Source: Taudactylus pleione (Eukaryota > Chordata > Amphibia > Anura > Myobatrachidae). Taken from it: DNA of 64,000 nucleotides. This document shows positions 22,701 to 33,865 of the stretch, piece after piece. Location of the stretch: positions 5,637,501-5,701,500 of the forward strand of contig JAUIMM010000519.1 of the NCBI GenBank assembly GCA_031769625.1, written 5' to 3'. The translations under genes were made by a program, and so were the position numbers. Within the stretch, counting starts at the first letter, position 1; each line of letters begins with the position of its first letter. The notes below the pieces were generated by a model. The model had not been told where the DNA came from. It made no database searches and saw nothing but the letters and a program-made list of their open reading frames with translations.

Positions 22701-23055
22701 TTGGTCCCACACAATTAAATTTTTTTTACTTTTTTTTTTTTTACTTTTAACTTTTTCTTTACATTTTACACCTAAGAAGCCTGCACAGATCAAACTGATC
22801 TGTGCATTGCTTCTGTTTGGACAGGTTTGTCATAATGTTTGCACTTCTAAAAACCGACGGCATTTAGAACTTATATTGAAGCTGAAACCCAACGGTTGGT
22901 AAATATTTATTTATTTATTGCATCAAAACAACCAAAAGAACCGAAACCGACCTTTAGTGAATTTATCCCTTAGTGTTAACTAAAACCATAAACAAAAATG
23001 TGTAAAATAAAGACAGGTTGAGATTAAACAGCAAAGTTTGGTCAAATCTGAGTTT
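22701..23055. other. Poly(T) tract and unassigned sequence
   Basis: A T-rich run spans 22718-22765; nothing else is recognised. Confidence 0.4.
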
Positions 23056-23489
23056 ATGGGGTCTATTCATTATGTTAATTATCGGGATCCAAGCGGACCC
23101 CAATAATTAACATACTAACTTGCCGCGAGTGCCGGAGCAGTGAAACTTAGCACTGCTGAGTAGATTCACACAGGTGGAAGGGGCCGGATAGGGGTGGAGG
23201 GATCCAAAAGGATCCCTCTTCGCGACACGGGACTCCTTCCCATAGGGTGTGCGCTGCAAGCGGGAGCAAACGCCATCTGAAGATGGGGTGTGCTCCCGCA
23301 GTCAAGCTCCGAAAATATAGTGTTTTCGGAAACTTGACGAATTTCTGTCCCCATACTAGTGTAGTGTATGGGGACAACGGGCCGCATCGGAAGTGAAAGG
23401 TAAGCAGGAGATATCTGTGATATACTGTATGACTTCATTTTCATTTTCACCTGCTTTTATAGAAATTAAGTGAAACTGAATAGACCCAT
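23056..23489. mobile_element. MITE with GGGTCTATTCA ends
   Basis: The ends are ATGGGGTCTATTCATTATG and, inward from the right, ATATGGGTCTATTCAGTTTC. Several internal blocks are self-complementary ('gcgggagcaaacgccatctt'-type around 23255-23300). It is related to the fragment at 15150-15430. Non-coding. Confidence 0.65.
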
Positions 23490-23635
23490 ATATCTTAAAT
23501 ACTATGGGAAGAGTCTGAGTTGGGAGTAAAGGAAAAAAAGAGCAAGTAAAAGTAACAGTAACAGTGTGCACCTGGACAAGCCATGTAGCAATTCAAATGG
23601 TCATATGGGGCAAATACTGGCTGTTTTCGCATATA

Positions 23636-24186
23636 GGCCCTGATTCAGAGCCGGACGCTCTGACAGAGCGCTCGCTCTGAATCAGGGCTGTCCCTCTTAG
23701 TTTTTAGAGCGGCCTCCTGGCCGCTCGTTTAGCTGTGGGTGACCACCCACAGCTATAGCGAGCGGCCAAAAAGATGGTCATGATGGTCAAGACCATATCG
23801 ACCATTGGGCTTGCGACGAGACCCTTGTGGTAGGGTCTCGTTGCCGCAAGCCCTGGAGTGTTTTCGGCTCTATCAGAGCCGAGAGCACTCCCACTGACAT
23901 CACTTGTGATGTCAGTGGGGCCGGCCCCAGACGGTAGGCGTTCCCATGGGAACGCCTCCGTCTGGGCAGCCACGCCCCCAGCACACCCACCAAAGGGGGA
24001 GTGCTGTCACTCACCATCGACAGCACGCCCCCTTTGTAGCGAGACCCATAGTGACGGCTTGGCCGTCGCTATCCGGGTCTCGCGAATGCGCACGATGGAG
24101 CCGGCTCCTTTGTGCGCATGCGCACTGGGCCAACATCGACCCGCTTGTGAGCGCTCTGCGCTCGCAAGTGGGTCTGAATTAGGCCC
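23636..24186. mobile_element. Harbinger-type MITE, copy M4
   Basis: The ends are GGCCCTGATTCAGAGCCGG and, inward from the right, GGGCCTAATTCAGACCCACT. It contains the palindrome AGCTGTGGGTGACCACCCAC/AGCT near 23730 and 'gacatcacttgtgatgtcag' near 23897. It is nearly identical to M6 (35437-35973) over most of its length. Confidence 0.85.
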
Positions 24187-24194
24187 GTAGTCCA

Positions 24195-25540
24195 TAAATG
24201 CTGGACAACTTTATTTTTGACACAGCAGTTTAGATTTGAGCTTGGACACTCCCCTCTCACATCTCCATCTCTCTGCACATTGTAAATCTGCCCCCACCTG
24301 CAGTGCAACATGGTTTTGCAAAGGTGCAAAGTTATTTGCTCTTTTTTCCTTTTACTACCAACTCAGAATCAGGCCCTATAATACCCTTTGTGAGTATGAA
24401 ATCAGAATCAGACCCTATAATATCCTTTGTGAGTATGAAATCAGAATCAGGCCCTATAATACCCTTTGTGTGTATGAAATCAGAATCAGGCCCTATAATA
24501 TCCTTTGTGTGTATGAAAGTTAGTAATGGACACAGAGGAAGAATTCAGTTGTTCTTAGCGTGCAGCTCAGTAATGGGCATCCGACGGGAGAAATTCAATT
24601 GCTGCTCCGATCAGGTGCAAGAGCCGTGGGCACAGACATTTCTGCTTGCAGCCCCCTGTGATGGCAAGCAGACATGTGCGAAAAGTCTGTGGTGTGTGCG
24701 CCCTAACCAGGATTTTAGATGGATTTAGTCACTTTACGCAGCTAAAACCAGTGCTTTTGAACGAGACAAGCACGATAATTAATGGGCTCCCAAAACAATT
24801 GAATTGCTTCGTCGGGCACCCATTAATTATAGCTGCCCAAAAAAACTATTTAATTGCCCCTATCATCTGCCTTTGAGCAAGTATTCATTGTATATAGGGG
24901 CTAGTAACTTTATACCTTGGTAAAACCATGTTGCACTGCCGGTGGGGCATACGTGCCTACTCTCCTGGAATGGCCAAAAATCGCGTGGTGCTCCCAGCTG
25001 ACCGGAAGAGTAGACAAGTCTCCCAGAGTCAGCCGGCACCATCCCGCTCCCTCCCCCCCCATAGCTGCCTGCAACCCACCGTGGCTGCCCACTTACTGAG
25101 AAAAAGTGGGCAGTGCGTGGGGAGGGGGGGGTGATGACTCGATCCATCATAGCCACACCCCGCTTTACTGTGCCTGTAATATTGGCACTGCCTACCTATA
25201 GTGATGTCACGTCCCCTGCTGTGACGATGTAGCCGACCTGGCAGCCATAAAGAGGGGGCAGCCAGAAAGTCAGTAAGCATGAGGTGAGGAGATATAAAAT
25301 GTGTTAGGCGATTTAGATTTGAGAGGAATGTGCCCAAGCTCAAATCATAATTGCAGTGTAGAAATGAAACTGCCCAGTAGTTGTGGGCTACAAGCAAAAG
25401 CAGCCAGTATTTACCCTGCATGCACAAACAATACATTTATTTGCATCCCTTGCTTTGCAACATGGTTTGTTCCAGATACAAAGTTACTAGCAGTTTTTGC
25501 TTTGCTCCCAAATCAGAATCCTAGTCAGTGTTTATTTCCG
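24195..25540. repeat. Cluster of related MITE fragments (family F) with 39-bp tandem repeat
   Basis: 'aaccatgttgcactgc', 'tttagatttgag' and 'gcagccagtatttaccc' blocks identify a MITE family whose best copy is 25567-27708. One inverted fragment lies at 24195-24366. A second, at about 24900-25535, is split by a CATACGTGCC-type insertion starting at 24948. Between them a 39-bp unit ('tcagaatcaggccctataat' plus 'accctttgtgagtatgaaa') is repeated four times at 24362-24520. Confidence 0.6.
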
Positions 25541-25835
25541 TGACTAGCTTTATCATTGCATACTTAGGGCCTGATTCAGATTTGGGAATAGAGTAAGAAA
25601 GAGCAAGTAACTGTACACCTGGATAAAACCATGTAGCTCTGCAGGTGGGGCAGATGTAAAATGTGCAGAGAGAGTTAGATTTGGGATTTGTCCAAACTGA
25701 AATCTAAATTGCAGAGTACAAATAAAGCTGTCCCGCATTTGTGTGCTACATGCAAAAGCAGCCAGTATTTACCCCACATGAAAAAAAAAAAAGTATGTAT
25801 TTGCACCCCTTGCATTGCAACATGGTTTGTCCAGG

Positions 25836-26255
25836 CAGTGCCACCATCAGGGGGGGGGACTGCAAGGACTAGAGTCCCAGTCCCAGACACTCAGCAGAAA
25901 GGGGGGGGCCTGCCCAATCCTACCGACCAATGCACTCCCCCTTTGAGTGAAAGGAGGAGGGTCTGCTCCAACAGCATTCCGCACTGGCTACTTGAGGCTG
26001 ATGGGATGACAGGGACGCCCACCCCCTTGTTCAAAAAAGTTTTTTCTTTTTATTGGAGTCGGTGTGCGTGACGTCATGACATACCACCGTGCCGCTGAAA
26101 GGGAGAGGTCAGAAGAGCTGCGGTGCGTAAGGAGCAGCGCCAGCCAGCTAGACCAAAAGAAGAAGCCAGAAGGAGCCTTCTTTAAGGAGATACGGTATGG
26201 GGGGGCCTGCCTATTTTATCATTCCCGGGCCCCACAATTTCTGATGGCAGCCCTG
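25836..26255. mobile_element. hAT-type MITE, 420 bp, TSD TGTCCAGG
   Basis: The ends are CAGTGCCACCATCAG and, inward from the right, CAGGGCTGCCATCAG. A perfect 8-bp duplication TGTCCAGG flanks it (25828-25835, 26256-26263). No coding capacity. Confidence 0.85.
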
Positions 26256-26264
26256 TGTCCAGGT

Positions 26265-27665
26265 CAGTGGCGGAACTTGTGAGTGGTGGGCCCAGGTGCA
26301 AAAATTTGCTGTGGGCCCACCTCCTCCACCTCCTCCATCCTCCCTAGTTCAAAGTGCAGTGGGTGACAGGGAGAGGTAGAGGGTGACAGGGCGAGGCAAG
26401 AAGGTGACAAGGAGAGGGTGACAGGGAAAAGCAGTGGGTGAGAGGGAGAGGGTGACGTAGAAGTGACAGGCAGTGGGTGACAGGGAGAGGGAGGGGCAGT
26501 GGGTGACAGGGAGAGGGGTATAGGGAGAGGGTGACAGGCAGTGTGTGACGGAGGGGGGGGAGGCAGTGGGTGACAGGGAGAGGGTGATAGGAAGAGGTGA
26601 CAGGCAGTGGGTGCCCGACACATTATGCCACACTGTAGTGCCCCCTACATTGTAACAATGTAGTGCCCCACACATTATGCCACACTACAATGCCCACACA
26701 TTATGCCACCTGTAGTGCCCCCACATTATACTACACTGTAGTGCCAACACATTGTCACATTGTAGTGCCCACACATTATGCCACCGGTAATGTCCACACA
26801 TTATGCCACCTATAGTGCCCACACATTATGTTACACTGTAGTCCCCACACATTATGCCACCTATAGTCCCCACACATTATGCAATCTGTAGTGCCCACAC
26901 ATTATGCTACACTGTAGTCCCCACACATTATGCCACCTACAGTGCCCACACATTATGTTACACTGTAGTCCCCACACATTATGCCACCTATAGTCCCCAC
27001 ACATTATGCAATCTGTAGTGCCCACACATTATGCTACACTGTAGTCCCCGTAAATGATGCTACACTGTAGTCCCCACACATTATGCCACCTATAGTGCCC
27101 ACACAGTGTACTCACCAGCAGCATCCCCAGGCAGCCGGCAGAGCAGCAATCACGGTAGTGTCTTTATTCCCTTTGCGAAGAAGCGAGCCCGCGAGGGGAC
27201 AACTTTCTTCTTTAGATGGCCTTTATGGGCATAGAACCTCACTTCTGCCCTCAGTCACGTCAATTCCAGGTCCCTAGCGTGAAGGGGAAATAAGCTCTAC
27301 CCAGCAGTCACAGCCTCATAAAGAGTCATACCAATGAGGCTGCGCTGCTGCTAAACTCCATGTCAGAGGAGCATGTGATGGGATCCTCCAATCAGAGCTC
27401 AGCACATGCTACTCTGACCCCACTGCAGAGACTACTGGGATTTATTACCCAGTAGTGCACTGCAGTGCTGAGCCTGACACTGTGCCCTGGCCCTCTCTGC
27501 GTCTAGCTGCCGGCCGGGTCAGTCACAGCCTTGATGACTTGCCCAGTAAGCAGCTGCACTGCAACCTGCCATACAATTCTAAATGGCGACGGACAGTGTG
27601 GACCCCTATATTGCGGCGGGCCCTGGTGCAGTGCTCCCGCTGCACCGACGGTAGTTCCGCCCTTG
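26265..27665. mobile_element. hAT-type element, 1,401 bp, TSD GTCCAGGT
   Basis: The ends are CAGTGGCGGAACT and, inward, CAAGGGCGGAACT. A perfect 8-bp duplication GTCCAGGT flanks it (26257-26264, 27666-27673). Inside are a 'gggtgacagggagag' minisatellite (26350-26620) and a second array of about 26-27 bp units. No transposase ORF. Confidence 0.85.
26620..27110. repeat. About 27-bp minisatellite (CACACATTATGCCAC)
   Basis: The unit 'cccacacattatgccaccta' plus 'tagtg' (length 25-28 bp) recurs about 18 times with scattered changes, including 'ttacactgtagtcc' variants. It is internal to the hAT-type element. Confidence 0.9.
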
Positions 27666-27711
27666 GTCCAGGTATTTCTTACTCTATTCCCAACTCTGAA
27701 TCAGGTCCTTA

Positions 27712-27823
27712 AAGCTAAGAATTTTACAAATGATATACCTTTACTTGTAACTCATTTTCAAGCATCAATGTGGGTTTGTGTAATCTTCAAGTGCAAAAAT
27801 AATGTGTATATATATATATATAC

Positions 27824-27854
<31 letters not shown>

Positions 27855-28027
27855 GTATATATTACAAGCTTACCATGTAAAATGTCATATGGAAATGTAG
27901 CCAATATGGGTTGTCTATACTTGTTTTAGGACACTTCTCCCATCTACTGAATTCAGTATCCATTCCTTACTGCTTTGAGAATGCTTAGTAGAGGAGATTC
28001 GCCACCTCGTGGCTCTAAAAAAAGATA
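27712..28027. repeat. (TA)n/(GT)n microsatellite in unassigned sequence
   Basis: A TA/TG simple-repeat tract lies at 27806-27860. The flanks show nothing else. Confidence 0.7.
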
Positions 28028-28847
28028 TTATTATTATTATTATTATCCTTTATTTATATGGTGCCACAAGGGTTCCGCAGCGCCTTACAAAGTACAAAAA
28101 CAAATGAGCACACAAGACAACAGTTATTAACAGTACAGACAATGCAGGACAAGCACATGATTTATAAACAATGCTGCATAACACCTAAATAAGCAGCAGG
28201 GTGTCAGTAAGCAGTTTTAGGCACCATTGTAAATTAAAGTAAAAGTAAGGCAAGAAGAAGCACGTGAGGGAAGAGGGCCCTGCTCGTGAGAGCTTACATT
28301 CTGAGGGGAGGGTCAGACAAACAGGGGTGACACAGATGGGCTAGATAGTGAGGAAGGAGCATAGAGTAGTGGGTTAGGATGAGCGCTGGAAAGCATTGAG
28401 GAAGAAATGGGTCTTGAGGGCCCAGTTGAAGATTAAAAGCCAGGAAGCCAAGTGATGGAGGAATTTTGCAGGAGCAGTGGTGTCAGAGGGGTAAACCCAG
28501 GGTTTGGTGATGGCAAGGAGAATCAAGGCATTACAGATGAAGTGCTCATGAACAGGTACCAGTTTATTATAGACAAAACTGGCTATCCAGAAGGAACAGG
28601 AGAGAGGGATAGAGTTAAGAGGCGAGAGGAGAATGAGATTATTAGGGTTGATGTAGTGTGGAGGTGATATTGATCTAGAGAAGGGGGATAAGGAGTGTGG
28701 GGTTATGTGGCTGGCTTCTGAATGAGGAAGGGTGACAGCAGTTGATGGGTAAGGTGGAGGTTTAGTGTGGTGTGGGGGGGGAGAAGGATAAGTATCTTGG
28801 AGAAAAGAGAGGGTGCAGATATCACAAGCTAAGACTAAAAAAACTAA
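28028..28847 (-). repeat. L2-like LINE 3' fragment
   Basis: On the - strand the sequence contains 'GAATGTAAGCTCTCACGAGC' and 'AGGGCCCTCTTCCC', an L2-type tail, then 'TGTAAGGCGCTGCGGAACCC' and ends in (ATA)n. The upstream part (28374-28840) is open on the - strand for 168 codons; a piece reading 'NWALKTHFFLNAFQRSS' hints at eroded LINE sequence, but I see no diagnostic motif and do not call it a gene. Confidence 0.65.
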
Positions 28848-28990
28848 ATAAAGGATAAAGGGCCTGATTATTACGCACACAGTGTACTAAATAAAGGATA
28901 AAGGGCCTGATTATTACGCACACAGTGTACTAAATAAAGGATAAAGGGCCTGATTATTACGCACACAGTGTACTAAATAAAGGATAAAGG
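28848..28990. repeat. 43-bp tandem repeat containing a MITE end
   Basis: The unit 'taaataaaggataaagggcc' plus 'tgattattacgcacacagtgtac' is present three full times and once partly. The last unit runs straight into the MITE M7, whose left end (GGGCCTGATTATTACGCAC) is part of every unit. Confidence 0.9.
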
Positions 28991-29457
28991 GCCTGATTAT
29001 TACGCACGCAGTCTTACTGCGATAGTATGCTAATCCATTGTGATCGCTATGCCGCTGCAGCACCACATAAGGATGCCCACTTTACCATACACACATCCGG
29101 AATGTTAAGCAAGACTGCAAAACCATCGACTACCATCGCAGCCTCACGCACACTTGCACTAAATCTCATCGCACGTTATGAGTACTGCGGCTGCGTAAGG
29201 CATTGCAGTGGATAATTTATGCACACTCATGCAACAGCGTTCAAACGTACTGGCACGCCTGCGTTTCGCTGACCACCCCCCGTCACCTCCCATAAACGGC
29301 ACTTCCTGTCAATCACTCTGCGATGGGTCTGCGTAGTCACTGCGATTGCAGTGGCTGGTTTGCTCACACGCACTGCGATGCATACGCATGCGCAGAATGC
29401 AACAATCAGCCTATTGCGTGCGTAATCGCAGTTGCGATCCTTGCTGACTCCGGCCCA
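28989..29457. mobile_element. Harbinger-type MITE, copy M7
   Basis: Same subfamily as M1. Shared blocks include 'cataaggatgcccac', 'ggcacgcctgcgttt', 'aaacggcacttcctgtcaat' and 'cagttgcgatccttgctga'. The left end is GGGCCTGATTATTACGC; inward from the right, GGGCCGGAGTCAGCAAGG. Confidence 0.75.
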
Positions 29458-29820
29458 AAAACTGAGATAAAACAGATAATGTAATCCAGACAACACTGAA
29501 GTACCTACTGTTTATATGACTAGCCTCCCAACCTTTAGACATACACTTAATACTCATCTTTAATCCCGCGGTACACACATCATAGCCAGTAAAGATAGAA
29601 GACACATACAATGCAACCAAATATACAAACTAAATAACAAAATGGTAAAATGAAATAAGAAAAAGAAAGAAATATAAAAAAAGAGCAAGAACAAGAACAC
29701 AAAAAAGAACATAAGATACTCAAAAAATCCCAGTTCAAATATTACTTGGAGCCAATTATTTAAGTTTTAAACTGAAACCAGAGGAAGTGGGACAGTATAT
29801 AGGTATGTTTAATAATAAGA
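29458..29820. other. A-rich intronic sequence
   Basis: Purine/A-rich stretch (29630-29720) with no recognised element. Confidence 0.4.
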
Positions 29821-30640
29821 TATTTTATTTATTTATTACCAGTTATTTATATAGCGCACACATATTCCGCAGCGCTTTACAGAGAGAATATTTGGCCATT
29901 CACATCAGTCCCTGCCCCAGTGGAGCTTACAATCTATGGGTCTCATTCAGACCCGCTCGTGAGCGCAGGACGCTCGCAAGCGGGTTGATGGTACCCAAAT
30001 GCGCATGCACACGACGGAGGGAGCTCCGTCGTGCGCATGCGCGTGACCCGAATAACGACGGCCAAGCCGTCGTTATGGGTCTCGCACTAAAGGGGGCGTG
30101 CTGTCGACAGCACGTCCCCTTTAGTGGGCGTGCCAGGGGCGTGGTTGCCAGACGGAGGCGTTCCCTGATAGAGCCAAAATCACTCCTGGGCTTGCGGCAG
30201 CGAGACCCTACCGCAGGGTCTCGTCGCAAGCCCGATGGTCGCGATGGTCTTGATCATCACGACCATCATTATCATGGACGCTCGCATAAGCTGTGGGTGG
30301 TCACCCACAGCTATGCGAGCGTCCGAGAGGCCACTCCATTTTCAGGTAGGAGGGCCCTGATTCAGAGTAAGCGCTCTGGTCAGAGCGTCCGGCTCTGAAT
30401 CAGGCCCTATGTTCCCTATCACATGCGCACACACATACACACTTGGGTTAATTTTGTTGGGAGCCAATTAACCTAGCAGTATATTTGTGGAAAGTGGGAG
30501 GAAACCGGAGTACTCAGAGGAAACCCACGCAAGCACAGGGAGAATATACAAACTCCACACAGGGCCATGGTGGGAATTGAACACATGACCTTATTGCTGT
30601 GAGGCAGTAATGTTAACCATTACACCATCTGTGCTGCCCA
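29821..30640 (-). repeat. tRNA-derived SINE with L2-like tail, split by M5
   Basis: On the - strand: a tRNA-like head with A-box-like TGGTGTAATGG (30617-30627) and B-box-like GTTCAATTCCC (30572-30582), 'CTCCACTGGGGCAGGGACTG' in the L2-type tail, and a 3' run of AATAAATAAA. The body is interrupted by the MITE at 29938-30407; without it the two parts join cleanly at 'aatctat|gttccctatc', as in the copy at 21328. Confidence 0.85.
29938..30407. mobile_element. Harbinger-type MITE, copy M5, TSD TAT
   Basis: The ends are GGGTCTCATTCAGACCCGCT and, inward from the right, GGGCCTGATTCAGAGCCGGA. The flanking TAT (29935-29937, 30408-30410) is a 3-bp duplication proved by the intact SINE sequence at 21328-21642. 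It contains the AGCTGTGGGTGG...CCACCCACAGCT palindrome and 'tgctgtcgacagca'. Confidence 0.9.
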
Positions 30641-31295
30641 CATTGTACTGTTTTATGCAAACAGCACAAGAATGTAGGGCAGTAATCAGAATTCCAAAGG
30701 ATATGTGGAATGCTGAATTCCCAGTTATTAGGAATAACTTATTTTTTCCATCTGTTCACTGCATCCAGTTCAGATACTGTTGAGTGGCCTCGGGGAGCAC
30801 AGTATGTAGATCAGCTGGCCATTACCGTGCACATCCAGACCATGCATAAAAAGATGTTTATTAAAAACTGAAATAACATATCTGGAAAATGAATGGTATC
30901 ATATTCATACAATAAATGTATTTCTCCATTTCTCTACATATTGAAAATTAGGAATATATATAAAATTGAGAAAGAGTCCAGAACTACAAAATGAATAGAG
31001 AAATGGCAAGGTATATATTGATAAAAATGGACATTATTCTCTATATGTTAGCATTCTTAATATATAATAGCTAGTGCAGTTGAGTTGAAGTACAGTACCA
31101 GTGCAGTATTTGAAACAGATATTCTTACCAATGTAAATAGCTGGAACATACGGGGCCAGGAATATTTATATCACAAAACTGCAGTACATTGGGCCTCCTG
31201 GCTTTCTTGATATTAGAAGAATGTTGGACGACTCAATGTACATGTCCAGTCATGATGATGACAATAAGATCCACTTATTGACATATGTGCCAAAT
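30641..31295. other. AT-rich intronic sequence
   Basis: Nothing recognised on either strand. Confidence 0.4.
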
Positions 31296-31678
31296 TTTAT
31301 TTATTATTATTATTCTTTATTTATAGGACACCACAAAGCATCCACAGTGGTGTACATTGATAAGCAACCAGAATACATAAATACGTAGTATAACTATGAT
31401 ACAACAATGAGACCAAAAGAAAGATAAGGGGGTAGGGAAGTAGAGGGTAGGGTGATCCATAATGGCTATTAGAAACAGCAATTATAAGTCAGACAGGTGT
31501 GGGGTTGGAAGGGGTTATGGGATACAAAACAGCACTCGATGAGGGGATGCGGTCAATATCCCGGGCAAAGGGGATGCCGGCACTTAGAATACTGGCACCA
31601 GAATCCCGTACTAGCCTGTACTACTAGTGTTAGTGCTAGGAGGAGAGAACAAGGGAAGAGGGCTCTGCCCATAAGGGT
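31296..31678 (-). repeat. L2-like tail fragment
   Basis: (TTA)n followed by 'ctttatttataggacaccac' at the + strand left edge, and 'gggaagagggctctgccc' near 31654, match the L2-like tails at 28028 and 5491. Confidence 0.5.
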
Positions 31679-32169
31679 GTCATGATCGTCAGATCTTCTG
31701 GGATCTTGATCAGGACCCTTTGACCCAGCTGACTTCAGAATACTTCTGCTCATCAGATGGCCACCCGGGGAACAGGTATCGGAGTTTGCATGAAGCACCA
31801 TAGTATGGAAACCCTGGCACATGACTCTGAACTGGAGTCTGGGTGAAACGCAGAGGCCTGGCACAGCACATGAGACCATGGCAAGAGCTCAGGACTGGAA
31901 CCGGAACTCAGACCTGTTGCCTGAAATAGGCGAGCAGGACTGGAACCCAGCACTGGAAACTCAGAACTGGATTAGGACACAGAAGCCTCAGACCTGGTGA
32001 ACACCACTGAGTGGGTTAGACTCCGCGCCTCTGGTTAGGTCTAGCCAACACCTGGGACTGACCTTTATTGAGGACACTAGCACTGTCACTCCCCTCGCTG
32101 CCTCCTAGCCATCCTAACCCCCCGGCTCCCTGTCCTCTTCAGAGGAATTCCTAGCTTTAGATCATGACA
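31679..32169. mobile_element. Element with TGTCATGAT/ATCATGACA ends
   Basis: A 491-bp segment starts TGTCATGATC and ends GATCATGACA-like (ATCATGACA). It interrupts the L2-like repeat. TG...CA ends could indicate a solo LTR, but no clear 4-6 bp duplication, polyadenylation signal or primer site was found. Class undetermined. Confidence 0.45.
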
Positions 32170-32633
32170 GTAGGGCAATTCCAGACACATATTGTACAAA
32201 CAGTCTGAAATAATAATACTGCAATAATCCAAGATTGGGTAAGGAAACACAATTGGAAGCCACTACAGTTATTGAGAAATTGAAAAGGATTTAATTTTGC
32301 TCCCAAGATATTGTTATTTAGTTTGCGAAAAAAATGACATTGCTATAATACATGTTTTAAACTGAACACAGAATAGTAACTAATAGTCATTTCATTGATT
32401 GTATTATATAAGTAATAAGCAAGATTATTAACTCCTTACATCATTATTAAAATTTTAGAGACTAATTACACAGAAAAACAGAATTTTCAGGGCTCACTAC
32501 AATAGATAAACCCCATCCCAGATTGCTCACCTGAAGTCCATGAGTTTAGGTCACTCCCCTGTGTGTACAGTGCTATGAGCGCTGTCTTCTTGCTCTCAGT
32601 GGCAGCATGTTGTGGGTGGGCAATGCTCTGCCT
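32170..32633. other. Intronic sequence, nothing recognised
   Basis: AT-rich; no elements identified. Confidence 0.4.
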
Positions 32634-32752
32634 ATGTATCAAACATTCTAAAATAGACAAAGAGGTTGCCCATAGCAACCAATTAGCTCTCTAATTTTTT
32701 TTAAGAGAATGTAGTAAGGAAAATGGTAGAAGTTGATTAGTTTGATACATCT
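32634..32752. mobile_element. Short foldback MITE (TGTATCAAAC ends)
   Basis: The ends 'atgtatcaaac' and 'gtttgatacat' are inverted, with 'gcaaccaattagct' against 'agttgattag' inside. It resembles the hairpin MITE at 17313. Confidence 0.5.
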
Positions 32753-32848
32753 CCCTCAATGTCTACCACTCTCTCCTTGCTTTAGCTGTGTGCTCTTGTT
32801 TATGCAGCCCACAATGTGTCCATGAAGACCAAGGAGGGCGGTGCAGGG

Positions 32849-33324
32849 GGGATCGGTATGATTTACCCGAATCCCGACAGTGGATGCCCAGCAGAGTTGA
32901 AGATCCCGACAGCAGCTAACCATAACCCCCCCAAGTGCCTAATTCTAACCCCCCTCTAAGTGCCTAAACCTAACCCCCCCTTTCCCGCTGCCTAAACCTA
33001 AGTCTCCCGGGGGGGTGCCTAACCCTAACCTCCCCCCGGGAGTGGGTGCCTAACCCTAACCCCTCCTTCCCCTAGCCTAACCTTTACCCTCCCGGGGGGC
33101 TGCCTAACCTTAAGTCCCCCCCGGGAGCCCCTAACCTAACCCTCCAACCCCGCGGCTGTCCACACCCGGCTTACCTTCGATCGGGATGCCGGGCGTCGGG
33201 CTCCCGGCATAAGTAAAATGACAGGCGTCAGGATTTCGATGCCTGTTATTAGACCCTTGCCGGCATTAGACAGTCGGGAAGCCGACGGTTGGGATTTAGA
33301 CCGTCGGCATCCTGACTGCATAGC
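32849..33324. mobile_element. CCCTAA-containing hAT-like MITE, copy A, TSD GTGCAGGG
   Basis: The body has about 200 bp of CCTAACCCTAACCC-like sequence broken by 'cccccgggg' spacers (32920-33160). It is bordered by arms rich in 'gatgccgg' and 'tcgggaagccgac'. A perfect octamer GTGCAGGG flanks it (32841-32848, 33325-33332). Non-coding. Confidence 0.85.
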
Positions 33325-33679
33325 GTGCAGGGTGTAGATACCAGCGGATTAACAGACTGCAGGTAAGTGTCTCATGGGATGGGTTTCAATTAGAGATGTG
33401 CAGTTTGGTTTTTCTGGAACCCGAATATACCTGAATTTAGGGGTTGCGAGTCGAAACTTTGGATCCCAAAGCAAGGCAAAATATCATCTTTCTGATGCTG
33501 GAACTTGCGTGTTTTTGATTGCGTCAGCTTCCCTGTGTCAGATCTCACTTTTTTTAGGATTGCAATTGCATATAAAAGTCCCTCCCTCGTGATCGGGCGC
33601 CATTTCACACAGGAGACTGAACGGAGAGGGTGTGGGACTGGGCTGCAGCTCAAATAAAAGAAATCCTGATTTTGGCTTG
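33325..33679. other. Intronic sequence, nothing recognised
   Basis: No element ends or coding features noted. Confidence 0.35.
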
Positions 33680-33865
33680 ACAGTCAAAATCAACTATCGA
33701 CATGAGAATGTCGATAGTCCTACTTTACCCTAACCATAGGCTAACCCCAACCGTAGCCTAACCCTAACCCTCATGTGTTCATAATGTCAAAATGCTTGTT
33801 GACATTTCGAACATGTCAAAGTTTTGTCAGTGTTGACATTCTGACCGAACATGTTGACATTCCGA
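33680..33865. repeat. Different MITE-like repeat with CCCTAA core
   Basis: A short segment with 'taaccctaaccctcatg' in the middle and repeated 'tgttgacatt' / 'aatgtcga' motifs around it. The arms differ from the four CCCTAA hAT-like copies, so I treat it as a separate family. Confidence 0.5.

Larger units (their letters stand above)
25567..27708. mobile_element. Harbinger-like MITE (family F), TSD TTA, with two hAT insertions
   Basis: The ends GGGCCTGATTCAGATTTGGG and (inward) GGACCTGATTCAGAGTTGGG extend to a shared 'aatagagtaagaaa'. The flanking trinucleotide TTA (25564-25566, 27709-27711) fits the TWA preference of Harbinger transposases. The MITE proper is only about 300 bp; the rest is two hAT-type insertions at adjacent sites. 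Confidence 0.8.

Noticed and set aside
26620..27110. Direct repeats that might suggest a CRISPR array
   Set aside because: Units are contiguous, variable in length and lack spacers; the context is a vertebrate hAT-type element.
28374..28880. 168-codon open frame on the - strand
   Set aside because: It overlaps an L2-like repeat and simple tracts, and its product has no diagnostic motif.
30572..30627. tRNA gene on the - strand
   Set aside because: A- and B-box-like motifs are present, but the sequence cannot form a full cloverleaf and is the head of a SINE.
32920..33160. Interstitial telomere from chromosome fusion
   Set aside because: Four such blocks occur in the window, each inside a short element with 8-bp flanking duplications. 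The hexamers are also interrupted by G/C-rich spacers.
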